In this document: positions 34,587 through 43,961 of the stretch, in pieces
How the letters are laid out: every line of letters starts with the position of its first letter
How positions within the stretch are numbered: position 1 is the first letter of the stretch
Assembly: GCF_900186615.1 (NCBI RefSeq)
Contig: NZ_LT896588.1
Location: 990,406-1,054,405, forward strand
Length of the DNA stretch: 64,000 bases
From: Parabacteroides bouchesdurhonensis
Lineage (GTDB): Bacteria; Bacteroidota; Bacteroidia; Bacteroidales; Tannerellaceae
Direction: 5' to 3'
Position numbers and translations under genes: made by a program
The notes under the pieces: generated by a model
What the model was told of the DNA's origin: nothing
Seen by the model: the letters and a program-made list of their open reading frames with translations, nothing else
The model's database searches: none

Positions 34587-36218
34587 ATGAAAAAATATAT
34601 AACAGTATTAGCTCTGTCTGCATTGATTTGTAGTTCCTGTAGCGACTTCCTCGATGTTCAGCCGGAAGGAAATGCTACTACAAATTCCTATTTTTTGAAT
34701 GACAAACAGGCAATCGACGCCATTGATGGATTGTATGAGAGATTCCACCAAGAAGGCTGTTACGGACGTGAATTATTTTGGGAGCAAGGCGCCGCTTGCG
34801 ATATCGTATGGGGACGTACCCGTGGTTACAATACTTTAGCAACATTTGCCTATACAGGAGATGAATCTCCTTTAAGAGATGTTTTCAGCCGTATGTATTC
34901 TACAATGTCCCGCGCAAACTGGGTAATTCAGGAATTAACAAAAAAAGAAAAGGGTACAACTCTAACAGAGGTTGAAAAACGCAGTTTGGGTGAAGCCTTC
35001 TTCTGCCGCGGGTGGGCACACTATCTGATAGCTTATCGCTATGGTACAAATGAACAAGGTGTACCTTTCATACGTTACGAAGACTTTGAAAATGGTTATG
35101 ACAACTCTATTCCTCCTCAGCAGGCTACAGTAATGGAAAATTACCGACTGATTATCGAGGATATGGACAAAGCAATCTCTTATCTTCCGAAATTTGAGAC
35201 ATATGATGTTGACAACAGAGGGCGCGCACACCAAGCAGCAGCTATCGCCTTCAAAGCAAAGACATATGCTTATTGGGCAACTTGGGATGAAACACAATGG
35301 AAAAATGTGATTGAAATGGTCAATCAGCTAGAAACTGGCTACAACCGTGGCTTAGCAAATACTTTTGCAGATGTATTCTCTTCCGATTTTTCAAATTATT
35401 GGAATGCAGAATATCTTTGGACTATTCCAAGTATTGGCGGTGCACAACCGGGCGGTTCTGAATTTCCGGGCGTTATTCTCGAAAATAAAGGTTGGGGTAA
35501 GTACAACGGTTGGGGACAAATAAAACCCTCTTATGACCTTTATGAAGAAATGGCAAAAGATGGCAAAGGCAACGATCGTCTGGTTCGCTCTATCCTTGAA
35601 TACGGTCAGGAATTCCCATTCTTTGGTGAAAATCGCAAATTCTGGTCTACTTCTGACCTTGAAGCAGGCTTCATGGTTAACAAATACATGGATCCATTCA
35701 AATATTCAGATCCTGTAGCTGAAGGTGCAGTAAGTGCGAACGGTGACTGGCCAACAGTACGAGTTAATTTCCCGATTATTCGTTTTGCTGAAATGCTGTT
35801 ATTCCGCGCAGAAGCTTACTTAATGACAGGGCAAGCCGACAAAGCAACTGCGGATATCAATCGTATCCGTTTGCGTTCTAACTTGCAGCCACTTTCCGGT
35901 ACTGCAACTATGAAAGATCTGTATCATGAACGCCGTTGTGAATTGGCATTTGAATTTACAGATCACCTGTTTGACCTGAAACGTTGGCATCGTTCTTCTA
36001 ATTCGGAGATCAAGGCTTTGGCTGAAAAAGAGTTGAACTCGCATCCACGTATTCGCAAATATGAAGACCGTGCTAATCCGGATTCTCCATTTACAATTGC
36101 AGATTACGAAGACTATACCAACAAAAATGCTTATCAGGATTATATGATAGTATTCCCTTATCCAAGTGAACAAGTTACCAAATCAAACGGTAAGTTGACA
36201 CAGAATAAAGGTTATTAA
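34587..36218 (+). CDS. susD: SusD/RagB glycan-binding lipoprotein (PUL 1)
   Basis: The ATG at 34587 gives 543 residues, MKKYITVLALSALICSSCSD, with lipid cysteine in ICSSC; the in-frame ATG at 34557 would add ten residues. The SusD/RagB family appears as an early FLDVQPEGN motif, TPR helices, an IIRFAEMLLFRAEAYLMTG segment and the late RLRSNLQ and HERRCELAFE motifs. It caps the SusC pore at the cell surface and binds the glycan. It lies 13 bases or more after susC and is followed by a hairpin that may set the level of downstream enzyme expression. Confidence 0.95.
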   Translation: MKKYITVLALSALICSSCSDFLDVQPEGNATTNSYFLNDKQAIDAIDGLYERFHQEGCYGRELFWEQGAACDIVWGRTRGYNTLATFAYTGDESPLRDVFSRMYSTMSRANWVIQELTKKEKGTTLTEVEKRSLGEAFFCRGWAHYLIAYRYGTNEQGVPFIRYEDFENGYDNSIPPQQATVMENYRLIIEDMDKAISYLPKFETYDVDNRGRAHQAAAIAFKAKTYAYWATWDETQWKNVIEMVNQLETGYNRGLANTFADVFSSDFSNYWNAEYLWTIPSIGGAQPGGSEFPGVILENKGWGKYNGWGQIKPSYDLYEEMAKDGKGNDRLVRSILEYGQEFPFFGENRKFWSTSDLEAGFMVNKYMDPFKYSDPVAEGAVSANGDWPTVRVNFPIIRFAEMLLFRAEAYLMTGQADKATADINRIRLRSNLQPLSGTATMKDLYHERRCELAFEFTDHLFDLKRWHRSSNSEIKALAEKELNSHPRIRKYEDRANPDSPFTIADYEDYTNKNAYQDYMIVFPYPSEQVTKSNGKLTQNKGY

Positions 36219-36263
36219 TCAATTGTCTTAGTATAAGTTTATAAAAGAATAATAAATCAATTC

Positions 36264-36298
36264 ACGGGCTGTTTCAACATTGAATTGAAACAGCCCGT
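36264..36298 (+). terminator. Hairpin after susD
   Basis: ACGGGCTGTTTCAA (36264-36277) pairs with TTGAAACAGCCCGT (36285-36298) over 14 perfect bases. The T-tract is weak, so it may be a partial terminator or an mRNA-stabilising stem between susD and the enzyme genes. Confidence 0.75.
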
Positions 36299-36377
36299 AT
36301 CATTTCTTCTTGTAAAAAGCTTATCTCAAATAGGTAATTTGCCGTTGTTAATTGTATAAATATTAAACACTGATACC

Positions 36378-39257
36378 ATGAGATTATTACAAACTCTTTC
36401 TTCCTGCTTGTATACAGGAATATTATGCTTATATACAGCTTGCACCCAAACACCAAAAGCTCCGATTGATTATGTAGACCCGTTTATTGGAACAGGATTC
36501 CACGGACATACATATCCGGGAGCAACCGCTCCGTATGGGGGTGTACAGTTAAGTCCGGATACACGTATGGGCAATTGGGATGCCTGTTCAGGTTACCACT
36601 ACAGCGATTCAACGTTGATGGGCTTCTCACATACACATCTAAGCGGAACCGGATGTATTGATTTAGGAGATATTCTATTCCGTCCGTCCGTAAATACTCC
36701 GTTACCATTCTCTCACAAAGATGAAAAAGCCTCTCCTGGATATTATCAGGTAGAATTACCCTCCGAGGGTGTTACTGCTGAATTTACCGCAACTCCGCAT
36801 ACTGGTATCCATCGCTATACTTACAAGAAAAATCCATCAAATGCCAAACTGGTTATAGATCTAGGCCATTTACTCGATAATGAACGTATCTATGAATATG
36901 ATATAAAGAAAACCGGCGACAACGAAATTTCAGGTATGCGTTGTACCGGAGGCTGGGTAGACAAGCAATACATTTATTTTGTAGCAACTTTCTCCCATCC
37001 ATTAAAGGCAGAAGAAATAAGTGCCGACAAAAAAAGCATAATTGCGACATTTGACTTATCTAATAACTCTCCGTTAATTTGTAAAGTAGGAGTTTCTATT
37101 GTAAGTGAAGATAATGCCCGTGCCAACATGGAAGCAGAAACCGGAGCCGACGCTTTTGATTTCGATGCTATCTATCAAGGGACACGCGCCAATTGGGAAA
37201 AAGAAATAGATGCTATCACCGTAGAAGGCGGCACGGAGGCAGAAAGGACTAATTTCTACACAGCTCTTTACCATAGTAAAGTTGTCCCGAACATTGTAAG
37301 CGATGTAAACGGACAATACCGCCGCCCGGACATGACCACCGGACAAGTTCCTGCCGGTCACAGGGAATACTCAACATTCTCCCTTTGGGATACATTCAGA
37401 GGCTGGAATCCGATGATGACGATACTGGATATTGCATTGGTGAATGATATGGTCATTTCCTTACTTAATATGTATGACGTTACCGGCGAACTTCCTATAT
37501 GGCCTCTTTCGGCCGGAGAAACAGGCACAATGATAGGCTACCATTCCGTATCCGTGATCGCAGATGCTTATATGAAAGGTATCCGTGATTATGATGTGGA
37601 AAAAGCATTCGAAGCTATGAAAGTCTCTGCCGCCAAGAATAAAAAAGGTGCCAATTATTACATCGCAAATGGTTTTATTCCATCTAATATTAAGAAAGAA
37701 TCCGTATCTTGCTTGCTGGAATTTGCTTATGACGACTGGTGCATTGCTCAAATGGCAAAAGATTTAGGAAAGATGGATGATTATAAAACATATATCAAAC
37801 GCTCCCAAAATTTCGTGAACGTATTTGATGGCAGCACCAGGTTCTTCCGTGGAAAACGTGCAGACGGCAACTGGGAAAGCCCGTTCAATCCATTTGCAAT
37901 TGGACGTTCGTATACCGAAGCAACCGCATGGCAATACCGCTTCTTTACCCCTCACGATGTAAACGGATTAGTTCAACTGTTTGGCGGCCGTGAACAATTT
38001 ATCGCCAATCTGGACAGTCTCTTTACCGTTTCATCCGAAGTGGAAGGCGAACTGTCGGACGTTACCGGACTTATCGGACAGTACGCCCACGGTAACGAAC
38101 CTAGTCATCATATGGTTTACCTTTACAGCTATGTAGGAGAGCCTTGGAAAACACAGGAATGGACGCGTCGTTTACTGGATGAAATGTATCAACCTACACC
38201 GGAAGGAATCATTGGCAATGAAGATTGCGGACAGATGTCAGCATGGTATATTTTAAGCAGTCTCGGATTTTATTCTGTATGTCCGGGCAGTAATCAGTTT
38301 GTTTTAACTTCTCCTTTATTCAGTAAAGCAACAATAAAACTGGGTAATGGAAAAGAATTAATAATTACCGCCAATAATCCTTTACGCAACAAATATATCA
38401 CTCGCGTAACATTAAACGGTGAGGAGATAAAGACGTGTTTCATCACTTATGACCAACTTATGCAAGGTGGCACATTAGATTTCACCCTTACCGCCACACC
38501 TGATAAGAACTGGGGTATGCAACCGGAAGATGCTCCATATTCATATACAACCAAACCTACCACCTCCATCCCTTACATCGCCAACGACTTAGATTTATTT
38601 GAAGGTGAAGTGACAGCAGAACTGAAATCCACCACCGACGGTGCCGTTATCCATTATACACTGGATGGAACAGAACCAACTGAAAAATCGCCTGCATATT
38701 CCACGCCTCTGAATTTAAAAGAGACTACTACCATCAAAGCGAAAGCTTTTAAAGAGGGTTTTGAACCGAGTCGCACATACTCTATTACTGCGACAAAAGC
38801 TGTACTTCGTCCGGCATCCCCGGTTAACCCGACACAACATGGTGTTTCTTATAAATATTATGAAGGGGAGTTTCATATGGTAGCCGATCTGTTGCATTCA
38901 AAAATATTGAAAAGCGGAACAATGACCGAACCTTCCATCAAAGAAGCTCCGCAAGAAGATCATTTCGGATATATCTTTGAGGGTTATCTATATGCTCCGG
39001 TCGACGGTATTTATGAATTTGCCACTCGTTCAGACGATGGAAGCGTACTCAAAATTGGGCAAGAAGAGGTTGTGAACAATGATTCTTCACACGCAGCGAT
39101 TATGGCAACGGGACGCATTCCTTTGGCAAAAGGGTATCATCCTTTTACCCTTCTTTATTTCGAAGATTACGAAGGAGAACATCTAAGCTGGGGATGGAAA
39201 CAACCGGGAGACGACAAAATAGGACCTATCCCGGCTGATAATTTATATGTTCGATAA
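36378..39257 (+). CDS. GH92 alpha-mannosidase with PA14 domain
   Basis: This 959-residue exported enzyme (signal peptide and LYTAC lipobox-like Cys near 21) starts with the GH92 hallmark DYVDPFIGTG, then FSHTHLSGTG and AAPYGGVQLSPD-like segments, and has HEPSHHMVYLY-type and GNEDCGQMSAWY motifs in the catalytic part (to about 720). GH92 enzymes are calcium-dependent exo-alpha-mannosidases. A chitobiase-C-like beta domain (about 735-800, HYTLDGTEPT) and a C-terminal PA14 domain (about 810-959, FATRSDDGSVLKI) are added; the PA14 domain probably binds sugar. Confidence 0.93.
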   Translation: MRLLQTLSSCLYTGILCLYTACTQTPKAPIDYVDPFIGTGFHGHTYPGATAPYGGVQLSPDTRMGNWDACSGYHYSDSTLMGFSHTHLSGTGCIDLGDILFRPSVNTPLPFSHKDEKASPGYYQVELPSEGVTAEFTATPHTGIHRYTYKKNPSNAKLVIDLGHLLDNERIYEYDIKKTGDNEISGMRCTGGWVDKQYIYFVATFSHPLKAEEISADKKSIIATFDLSNNSPLICKVGVSIVSEDNARANMEAETGADAFDFDAIYQGTRANWEKEIDAITVEGGTEAERTNFYTALYHSKVVPNIVSDVNGQYRRPDMTTGQVPAGHREYSTFSLWDTFRGWNPMMTILDIALVNDMVISLLNMYDVTGELPIWPLSAGETGTMIGYHSVSVIADAYMKGIRDYDVEKAFEAMKVSAAKNKKGANYYIANGFIPSNIKKESVSCLLEFAYDDWCIAQMAKDLGKMDDYKTYIKRSQNFVNVFDGSTRFFRGKRADGNWESPFNPFAIGRSYTEATAWQYRFFTPHDVNGLVQLFGGREQFIANLDSLFTVSSEVEGELSDVTGLIGQYAHGNEPSHHMVYLYSYVGEPWKTQEWTRRLLDEMYQPTPEGIIGNEDCGQMSAWYILSSLGFYSVCPGSNQFVLTSPLFSKATIKLGNGKELIITANNPLRNKYITRVTLNGEEIKTCFITYDQLMQGGTLDFTLTATPDKNWGMQPEDAPYSYTTKPTTSIPYIANDLDLFEGEVTAELKSTTDGAVIHYTLDGTEPTEKSPAYSTPLNLKETTTIKAKAFKEGFEPSRTYSITATKAVLRPASPVNPTQHGVSYKYYEGEFHMVADLLHSKILKSGTMTEPSIKEAPQEDHFGYIFEGYLYAPVDGIYEFATRSDDGSVLKIGQEEVVNNDSSHAAIMATGRIPLAKGYHPFTLLYFEDYEGEHLSWGWKQPGDDKIGPIPADNLYVR

Positions 39258-39324
39258 GCAAAGAAAAATAGTTCATACGACAATATGTCGTTAAAAAAAT
39301 GTATAAAATAACAACACAAGAGAC

Positions 39325-40470
39325 ATGAAAAGAATTTTATTAATCGCCGCATGCGCCGTTTCCGTAATGTTTTCGGAAATGTGCCCAAATGTGATGGCAC
39401 AAAGCCGTCGAGACAAAGAACAGACTTATGTATTGCAAACGCCATATGCTGTTGAGAAAATAACGCCACCTAAAGGTAAGAAAATAAAGAATGTCATTTT
39501 GATGATTGGTGACGGTATGAGTTTGATGCATGTTTATTCCGCATGGACAGCCAACCGTGGAAAGCTATGGTTGGATAACTGCCAGGCTGTAGGACTTTCA
39601 AAAACCTATTGTGCCAACAAACTTATTACCGATTCCGGTGCAGGCGGTACCGCACTGGCCACAGGACACAAAACGAACTACCACATGGTAGGTGTTGATC
39701 CGGATGGTAAGCCGCTGGAGTCTCTTTGCACACTGGCAAATAAAAACGGCCGCTCAAGCGGTGTAGCCGTTACCTGCCGTTTGTGGGATGCTACTCCGGC
39801 CGATTTCTGCTGCCACAATACAGACCGCGACGCAGAAGCTGAAATTGTAACAGATTATGTAAATTGTGGCGTAGACTACGTCTTTGGAGGAGGTTCCAAG
39901 TTGTTTGAAAACCGTGCTGACGGTCGTGATTTATTTAAAGAGTTACGCGAAAAAGGTTATCAAACTCCTCGCAGTTGGGAAGAACTGGCTGGTATCAAAC
40001 AGGGTAAAGTATTCTGCATAACAGATACTGTAGACACTCCTCTTCCAGCTGAACGTGGTGACTTATTAGCCCGCGCATCTATGAAGGCTATCGAACTGCT
40101 AGACCAGAATCCAAACGGATTTTTCCTGATGATTGAGGGTTCTCAGTTAGACGATTACGGACATTTCAACGACCTGGATTTGTTGATGCAGGAAACACAC
40201 GATTTCGATCGCACGGTCGGACGCGTAATGCAATGGGCTGCGCAAGACGGAGAAACGCTTGTTGTAGTAACAGCCGATCATGAAACCGGAGGTCTTACTT
40301 TGGTTGATGGAGAACTGAATGAAGGCAAAATCGTTTGTAAATTCTCTACCGGAGGCCACAGTGGCGTAATGGTTCCTGTTTACAGTTTTGGTCCGGGTTA
40401 TGAAAACTTTACCGGAATTTTTGAAAACACCGATGTTTTTTGGAAGATTAAAAAATTGATGGGACTTTAA
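39325..40470 (+). CDS. Alkaline phosphatase
   Basis: This 381-residue exported enzyme (signal peptide ending near VMAQS) has the PF00245 motifs: metal-binding Asp63 in MIGDGM, catalytic Ser104 in TDSGAGGTALATGHKT, and metal ligands in ADHETGG and GGHSG. It would remove phosphate monoesters in the periplasm or at the surface. Its position between a GH92 mannosidase and a phosphodiesterase-like protein in PUL 1 suggests it acts on phosphorylated glycan products rather than general phosphate supply. Confidence 0.92.
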   Translation: MKRILLIAACAVSVMFSEMCPNVMAQSRRDKEQTYVLQTPYAVEKITPPKGKKIKNVILMIGDGMSLMHVYSAWTANRGKLWLDNCQAVGLSKTYCANKLITDSGAGGTALATGHKTNYHMVGVDPDGKPLESLCTLANKNGRSSGVAVTCRLWDATPADFCCHNTDRDAEAEIVTDYVNCGVDYVFGGGSKLFENRADGRDLFKELREKGYQTPRSWEELAGIKQGKVFCITDTVDTPLPAERGDLLARASMKAIELLDQNPNGFFLMIEGSQLDDYGHFNDLDLLMQETHDFDRTVGRVMQWAAQDGETLVVVTADHETGGLTLVDGELNEGKIVCKFSTGGHSGVMVPVYSFGPGYENFTGIFENTDVFWKIKKLMGL

Positions 40471-40495
40471 TATCATCCCCTAATACCATAGAAAT

Positions 40496-42124
40496 ATGAC
40501 AACAAGACGAAATTTTCTAAAACAATCTCTCCTTGCTGCCGGTGCAACGGCAATACCGGCAAGTAGCCTTCTTGCACAAGAAAAAAAGGAAGAAGAGATG
40601 CCAAAGTATCGCCTTCCTTATAAAAACACATACTTGAAGGAGCCTTTGGTAACGGAAAACGAATATCGTATTGCCGCACCGGAGACAACCGTTCCCGGCT
40701 CTTTTGCCGAGGCAAAAAAGATATTGCCCGAACCTGTATGGGAAGGACATGCCAAAGAACTGGAAATGTATTGGAAAGCATGGGAAATCGGAGTACGTAA
40801 CATTAAAGCTCCCGAAGCCGGTTCCGGCTTTGTTTCCAGCTATATAGATACTGCCTACAATGGTAATATTTTCATGTGGGACTCTGCTTTCATCACAATG
40901 TTCGCCCGTTACGGAACACGATTCTTTCCGTTCCAGCGTACTTTGGACAACTTTTATGCAAAGCAACACCCGGATGGATTTATCTGCCGTGAAATCAAGT
41001 CGGACGGTGCAGACTGTTTTGAGCGTTACGATCCTACCAGTACAGGTCCCAATATCCTGCCTTGGAGTGAGATCATTTATTACAAGCAGTTTGGTGACAT
41101 GGATCGCTTGCATAGAATATTTCCTGTTCTATGCGCTTACTACAAATGGCTTAAGTTAAACCATACCTGGCGTAACGGAACCTATTGGAGTAGCGGCTGG
41201 GGAACCGGTATGGATAACATGCCGCGTGTACAACCGCAGTACAATATGATTTACAGTCACGGACACATGATTTGGCTGGATGTCACTTTGCAACAATATT
41301 TCATTGCAGGTATTTTGCTCGAAATAGGATTCTATCTAGAACGTTGGCAAGAGATAGAAGACTTTGAAGACGAACAGAAATTGTTGAAAACATACATCAA
41401 CGAAAATCTGTGGGATGATAAAGAAAAATGCCTCTTCGACCAATACAGAGATGGCTCTCTCTCTTCAACCAAAGGTATTTACGCTTATTGGGCACTATTA
41501 ACCGATGTGCTGCCGAAAGATCGCTTGGATGCCTTTGTTGCCGAATTGGACAACAAAGAGACTTTTAACCGCCCTCACCGTATACCATCGCTGGCTGCGA
41601 ACAACGAGAAATACAAAGCCAATGGTCGTTATTGGCAAGGAGGCGTATGGCCCGGAGCAACCTATATGGTGCTAACCGGATTGGTAGAAAAAGGTTATCG
41701 CAAGATGGCTTACGACATTGCGACCAACCACTATAACAACGTATTCGGTGTATACAAAAAGACTGGAACTTTCTGGGAATATTATGCTCCGGAGACAATG
41801 GAACCGGGCTTCATGGCCCGTCCGGACTTTATCGGATGGACAGGTCTTCCGCCTATTGCCGTATTAATCGAACATATTTTCGGCATCCGTTCCAATGTAT
41901 ATGATAAGAAAATGACTATTGATGTTAATCTGACAGAGGCTTACGGCATGAAACGTTATCCATTTGGTATGGATGGTTTGGTAGATATCAAAGTGAAAGC
42001 CCGCTCTGCCGCAGCTCAAGAACCTCAAGTGGAAATAACCAGTAATGTACCTTTCGAGCTAACAGTTCTTTGGGGAGACAAACAAAAGGTTGTAAACATT
42101 AAAACGGGAACACAGACGGTATGA
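40496..42124 (+). CDS. Trehalase/GH63-like glycosidase with twin-arginine signal
   Basis: This 542-residue protein begins TTRRNFLKQSLLAAGATA, a good twin-arginine motif (RRNFLK), followed by a cleavage site near LLAQ. The rest is an (alpha/alpha)6-barrel of the trehalase/GH63/GH37-like type, with SGWGTGMDNMPR, WQGGVWPGATYMVL and a RPDFIGWTGLPPIAVLIEH closing region. It probably releases an alpha-linked sugar from the PUL substrate; the exact linkage is not deducible. Its stop overlaps the start of the next gene by four bases (ATGA). Confidence 0.82.
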   Translation: MTTRRNFLKQSLLAAGATAIPASSLLAQEKKEEEMPKYRLPYKNTYLKEPLVTENEYRIAAPETTVPGSFAEAKKILPEPVWEGHAKELEMYWKAWEIGVRNIKAPEAGSGFVSSYIDTAYNGNIFMWDSAFITMFARYGTRFFPFQRTLDNFYAKQHPDGFICREIKSDGADCFERYDPTSTGPNILPWSEIIYYKQFGDMDRLHRIFPVLCAYYKWLKLNHTWRNGTYWSSGWGTGMDNMPRVQPQYNMIYSHGHMIWLDVTLQQYFIAGILLEIGFYLERWQEIEDFEDEQKLLKTYINENLWDDKEKCLFDQYRDGSLSSTKGIYAYWALLTDVLPKDRLDAFVAELDNKETFNRPHRIPSLAANNEKYKANGRYWQGGVWPGATYMVLTGLVEKGYRKMAYDIATNHYNNVFGVYKKTGTFWEYYAPETMEPGFMARPDFIGWTGLPPIAVLIEHIFGIRSNVYDKKMTIDVNLTEAYGMKRYPFGMDGLVDIKVKARSAAAQEPQVEITSNVPFELTVLWGDKQKVVNIKTGTQTV

Positions 42125-43860
42125 AAATAAAATATTTGTTTTTATTTGCCCTATCGGCCTTATTCGCATCCTGTTCCTCATCAAAGGAGAAGGCAACAGG
42201 CGCGGATCGTGACGTTACTGTAGTAATTGCCGGAGATTTGCATTTTGACTTCCCTCCGGAAACCGATCAATATTACCATGTTGTAACAATGAACCGCTTG
42301 GAAAACAACTTCAAGTTTCCTTCCGATGCCGCTCCCGGTATTGCAAACGAGACTGTGAAGAAATTGGACGGTGTGATTTTTGCCGGAGATATGTTTGATA
42401 AAGCTCGTCCTGAAATACTATCTCTTTATCGCGAACGTTACGAAACAGGCAAAGGTGAAAAGACAATTCATTTTCCTGTTTATCCGGGTTTGGGAAACCA
42501 TGATATTGATCCGGGAGTTTCAGATAAAGGTTTCGATAATTTAAAAGGACGTTCTTTCACTTTGCATTATATCGATTCTATCCTGAATGATAAGCTGGCA
42601 AAAAAAGAGATTTTGAATCTCCATCCGGCCAGCCGCAGTTATTCATGGAATATTGCCGATATGCATTTCGTGCAAGCACAACGTTTCTCCGGTGATACGG
42701 ATTATTGCGAAAGTAATTTGGATTGGTTGGAAGACGACCTAAAAACCTATGCATCCAATGGTAATCCGGTGGTTTATATCCAACATTACGGTGTAGACCC
42801 ATGGGCTATCAAATGGTGGCCACAGGCGGCTCGAAACCGGTTATTTGATGTTCTAGACCAGTATAACGTAGCAGCTTTCCTTGTAGGGCATACACATACC
42901 CCATCGTTACAACATTACCGTGGTTATCCGATTTATCAGGTAAATAACGCTTGGCCGGATGAAGATGGGAACGGTTCTTTTGCCGTGTTACGCATTAAAG
43001 GGAATTCGGTTTCTATCGCTTCCTGCCGCTGGACAGACGACAAAGGCAACTTTGAAGTTGTACCTCCTTATCAGAATGAAGTTCTTCCGATGGAGATCAA
43101 TAAAGAAATACATTTCAATGCGTTTTCTCACAATGATTACAGCCGGGAAAATCCGTTATTCGACGCATTGGCTTTCCGCTATAACTGTGTAGAAGCCGAT
43201 TTATGGCCAATCAATGGTGAATTATATGTTTCTCATGATCGTCCGGAACCTGATCCGGCAATCACTTTTGAGAATTTGTACCTGAAACCATTAATAGCTC
43301 GTATTCAGAAAAATAAAGGGAAAGTATATCCGAATAGCGACCGTCCTTTCTATTTAATGATAGACTGCAAAACCAAAGGGGAAGAAATTTATTCTTTATT
43401 GAAAAAACAAATTGAGCCTTATAAGGAATATTTCTGTTCTATAGAAAATGGTGTGTATAAGGAAGGAGCTGTTTTATTTTTCCTTTCCGGAGAACGTCCG
43501 AAGAAATCACTTCCACAGGAAAAGAGCCGTTTCACATTTCTGGACGGACAAATAAAGGATTTAGGCAAAGGAATCCCGGCCTCTTTAGCGCCAGTTATCA
43601 GTGATAACTATGAAGACTTCTTCACTTGGAACGGAGAAGGTGAAATGCCTGCCGATCAACTGAAAAAGATGCGTGAAATCATAGCGCAAGTACATCAAGA
43701 AGGTAAGCTTTTCCGTTGGTGGGGTGCTCCGGATACTCCTGAATTTAAACGTTTCTTCATAAAAGAAGGTGTAGATTTAGTTGGGGCTGACGATTTGAAT
43801 GGATTATACAATGTTTTGTTGTCAACCTCTCTTAATGACAAGTCTGTCGGGTCTGAATAA
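42121..43860 (+). CDS. Metallophosphoesterase fused to a PLC-like phosphodiesterase domain
   Basis: This 579-residue lipoprotein (FASC, Cys18) carries an N-terminal metallophosphoesterase domain (about 30-310) with GDLHFD, GNHDID and GHTHTPS metal motifs. A C-terminal domain (about 325-570) resembles the AIM6/PI-PLC-like glycerophosphodiester phosphodiesterase group: HNDYSREN, EADLWPINGELYVSHDRP. Two phosphoester-cleaving modules in one chain fit the removal of phosphodiester and monoester groups from a phosphoglycan. It is translationally coupled to the upstream gene and ends at a strong terminator. Confidence 0.87.
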   Translation: MKIKYLFLFALSALFASCSSSKEKATGADRDVTVVIAGDLHFDFPPETDQYYHVVTMNRLENNFKFPSDAAPGIANETVKKLDGVIFAGDMFDKARPEILSLYRERYETGKGEKTIHFPVYPGLGNHDIDPGVSDKGFDNLKGRSFTLHYIDSILNDKLAKKEILNLHPASRSYSWNIADMHFVQAQRFSGDTDYCESNLDWLEDDLKTYASNGNPVVYIQHYGVDPWAIKWWPQAARNRLFDVLDQYNVAAFLVGHTHTPSLQHYRGYPIYQVNNAWPDEDGNGSFAVLRIKGNSVSIASCRWTDDKGNFEVVPPYQNEVLPMEINKEIHFNAFSHNDYSRENPLFDALAFRYNCVEADLWPINGELYVSHDRPEPDPAITFENLYLKPLIARIQKNKGKVYPNSDRPFYLMIDCKTKGEEIYSLLKKQIEPYKEYFCSIENGVYKEGAVLFFLSGERPKKSLPQEKSRFTFLDGQIKDLGKGIPASLAPVISDNYEDFFTWNGEGEMPADQLKKMREIIAQVHQEGKLFRWWGAPDTPEFKRFFIKEGVDLVGADDLNGLYNVLLSTSLNDKSVGSE

Positions 43861-43891
43861 TACGAAACAACATAATCAACCGTTCAGAGAT

Positions 43892-43920
43892 ATAATGGCA
43901 GAGTTGTACTCTGCCATTAT
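43892..43920. terminator. Terminator closing PUL 1
   Basis: ATAATGGCAGAG and CTCTGCCATTAT form a 12-base perfect stem with a five-base loop between convergent genes. Confidence 0.85.
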
Positions 43921-43961
43921 TCAGTTTAGTTCTATCCTAAAAACCAGAATATATTCCGATT

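Noticed and set aside
40517-41113. Open frame of 198 codons on the minus strand
   Set aside because: Antisense to the well-supported glycosidase gene; no recognisable protein features.
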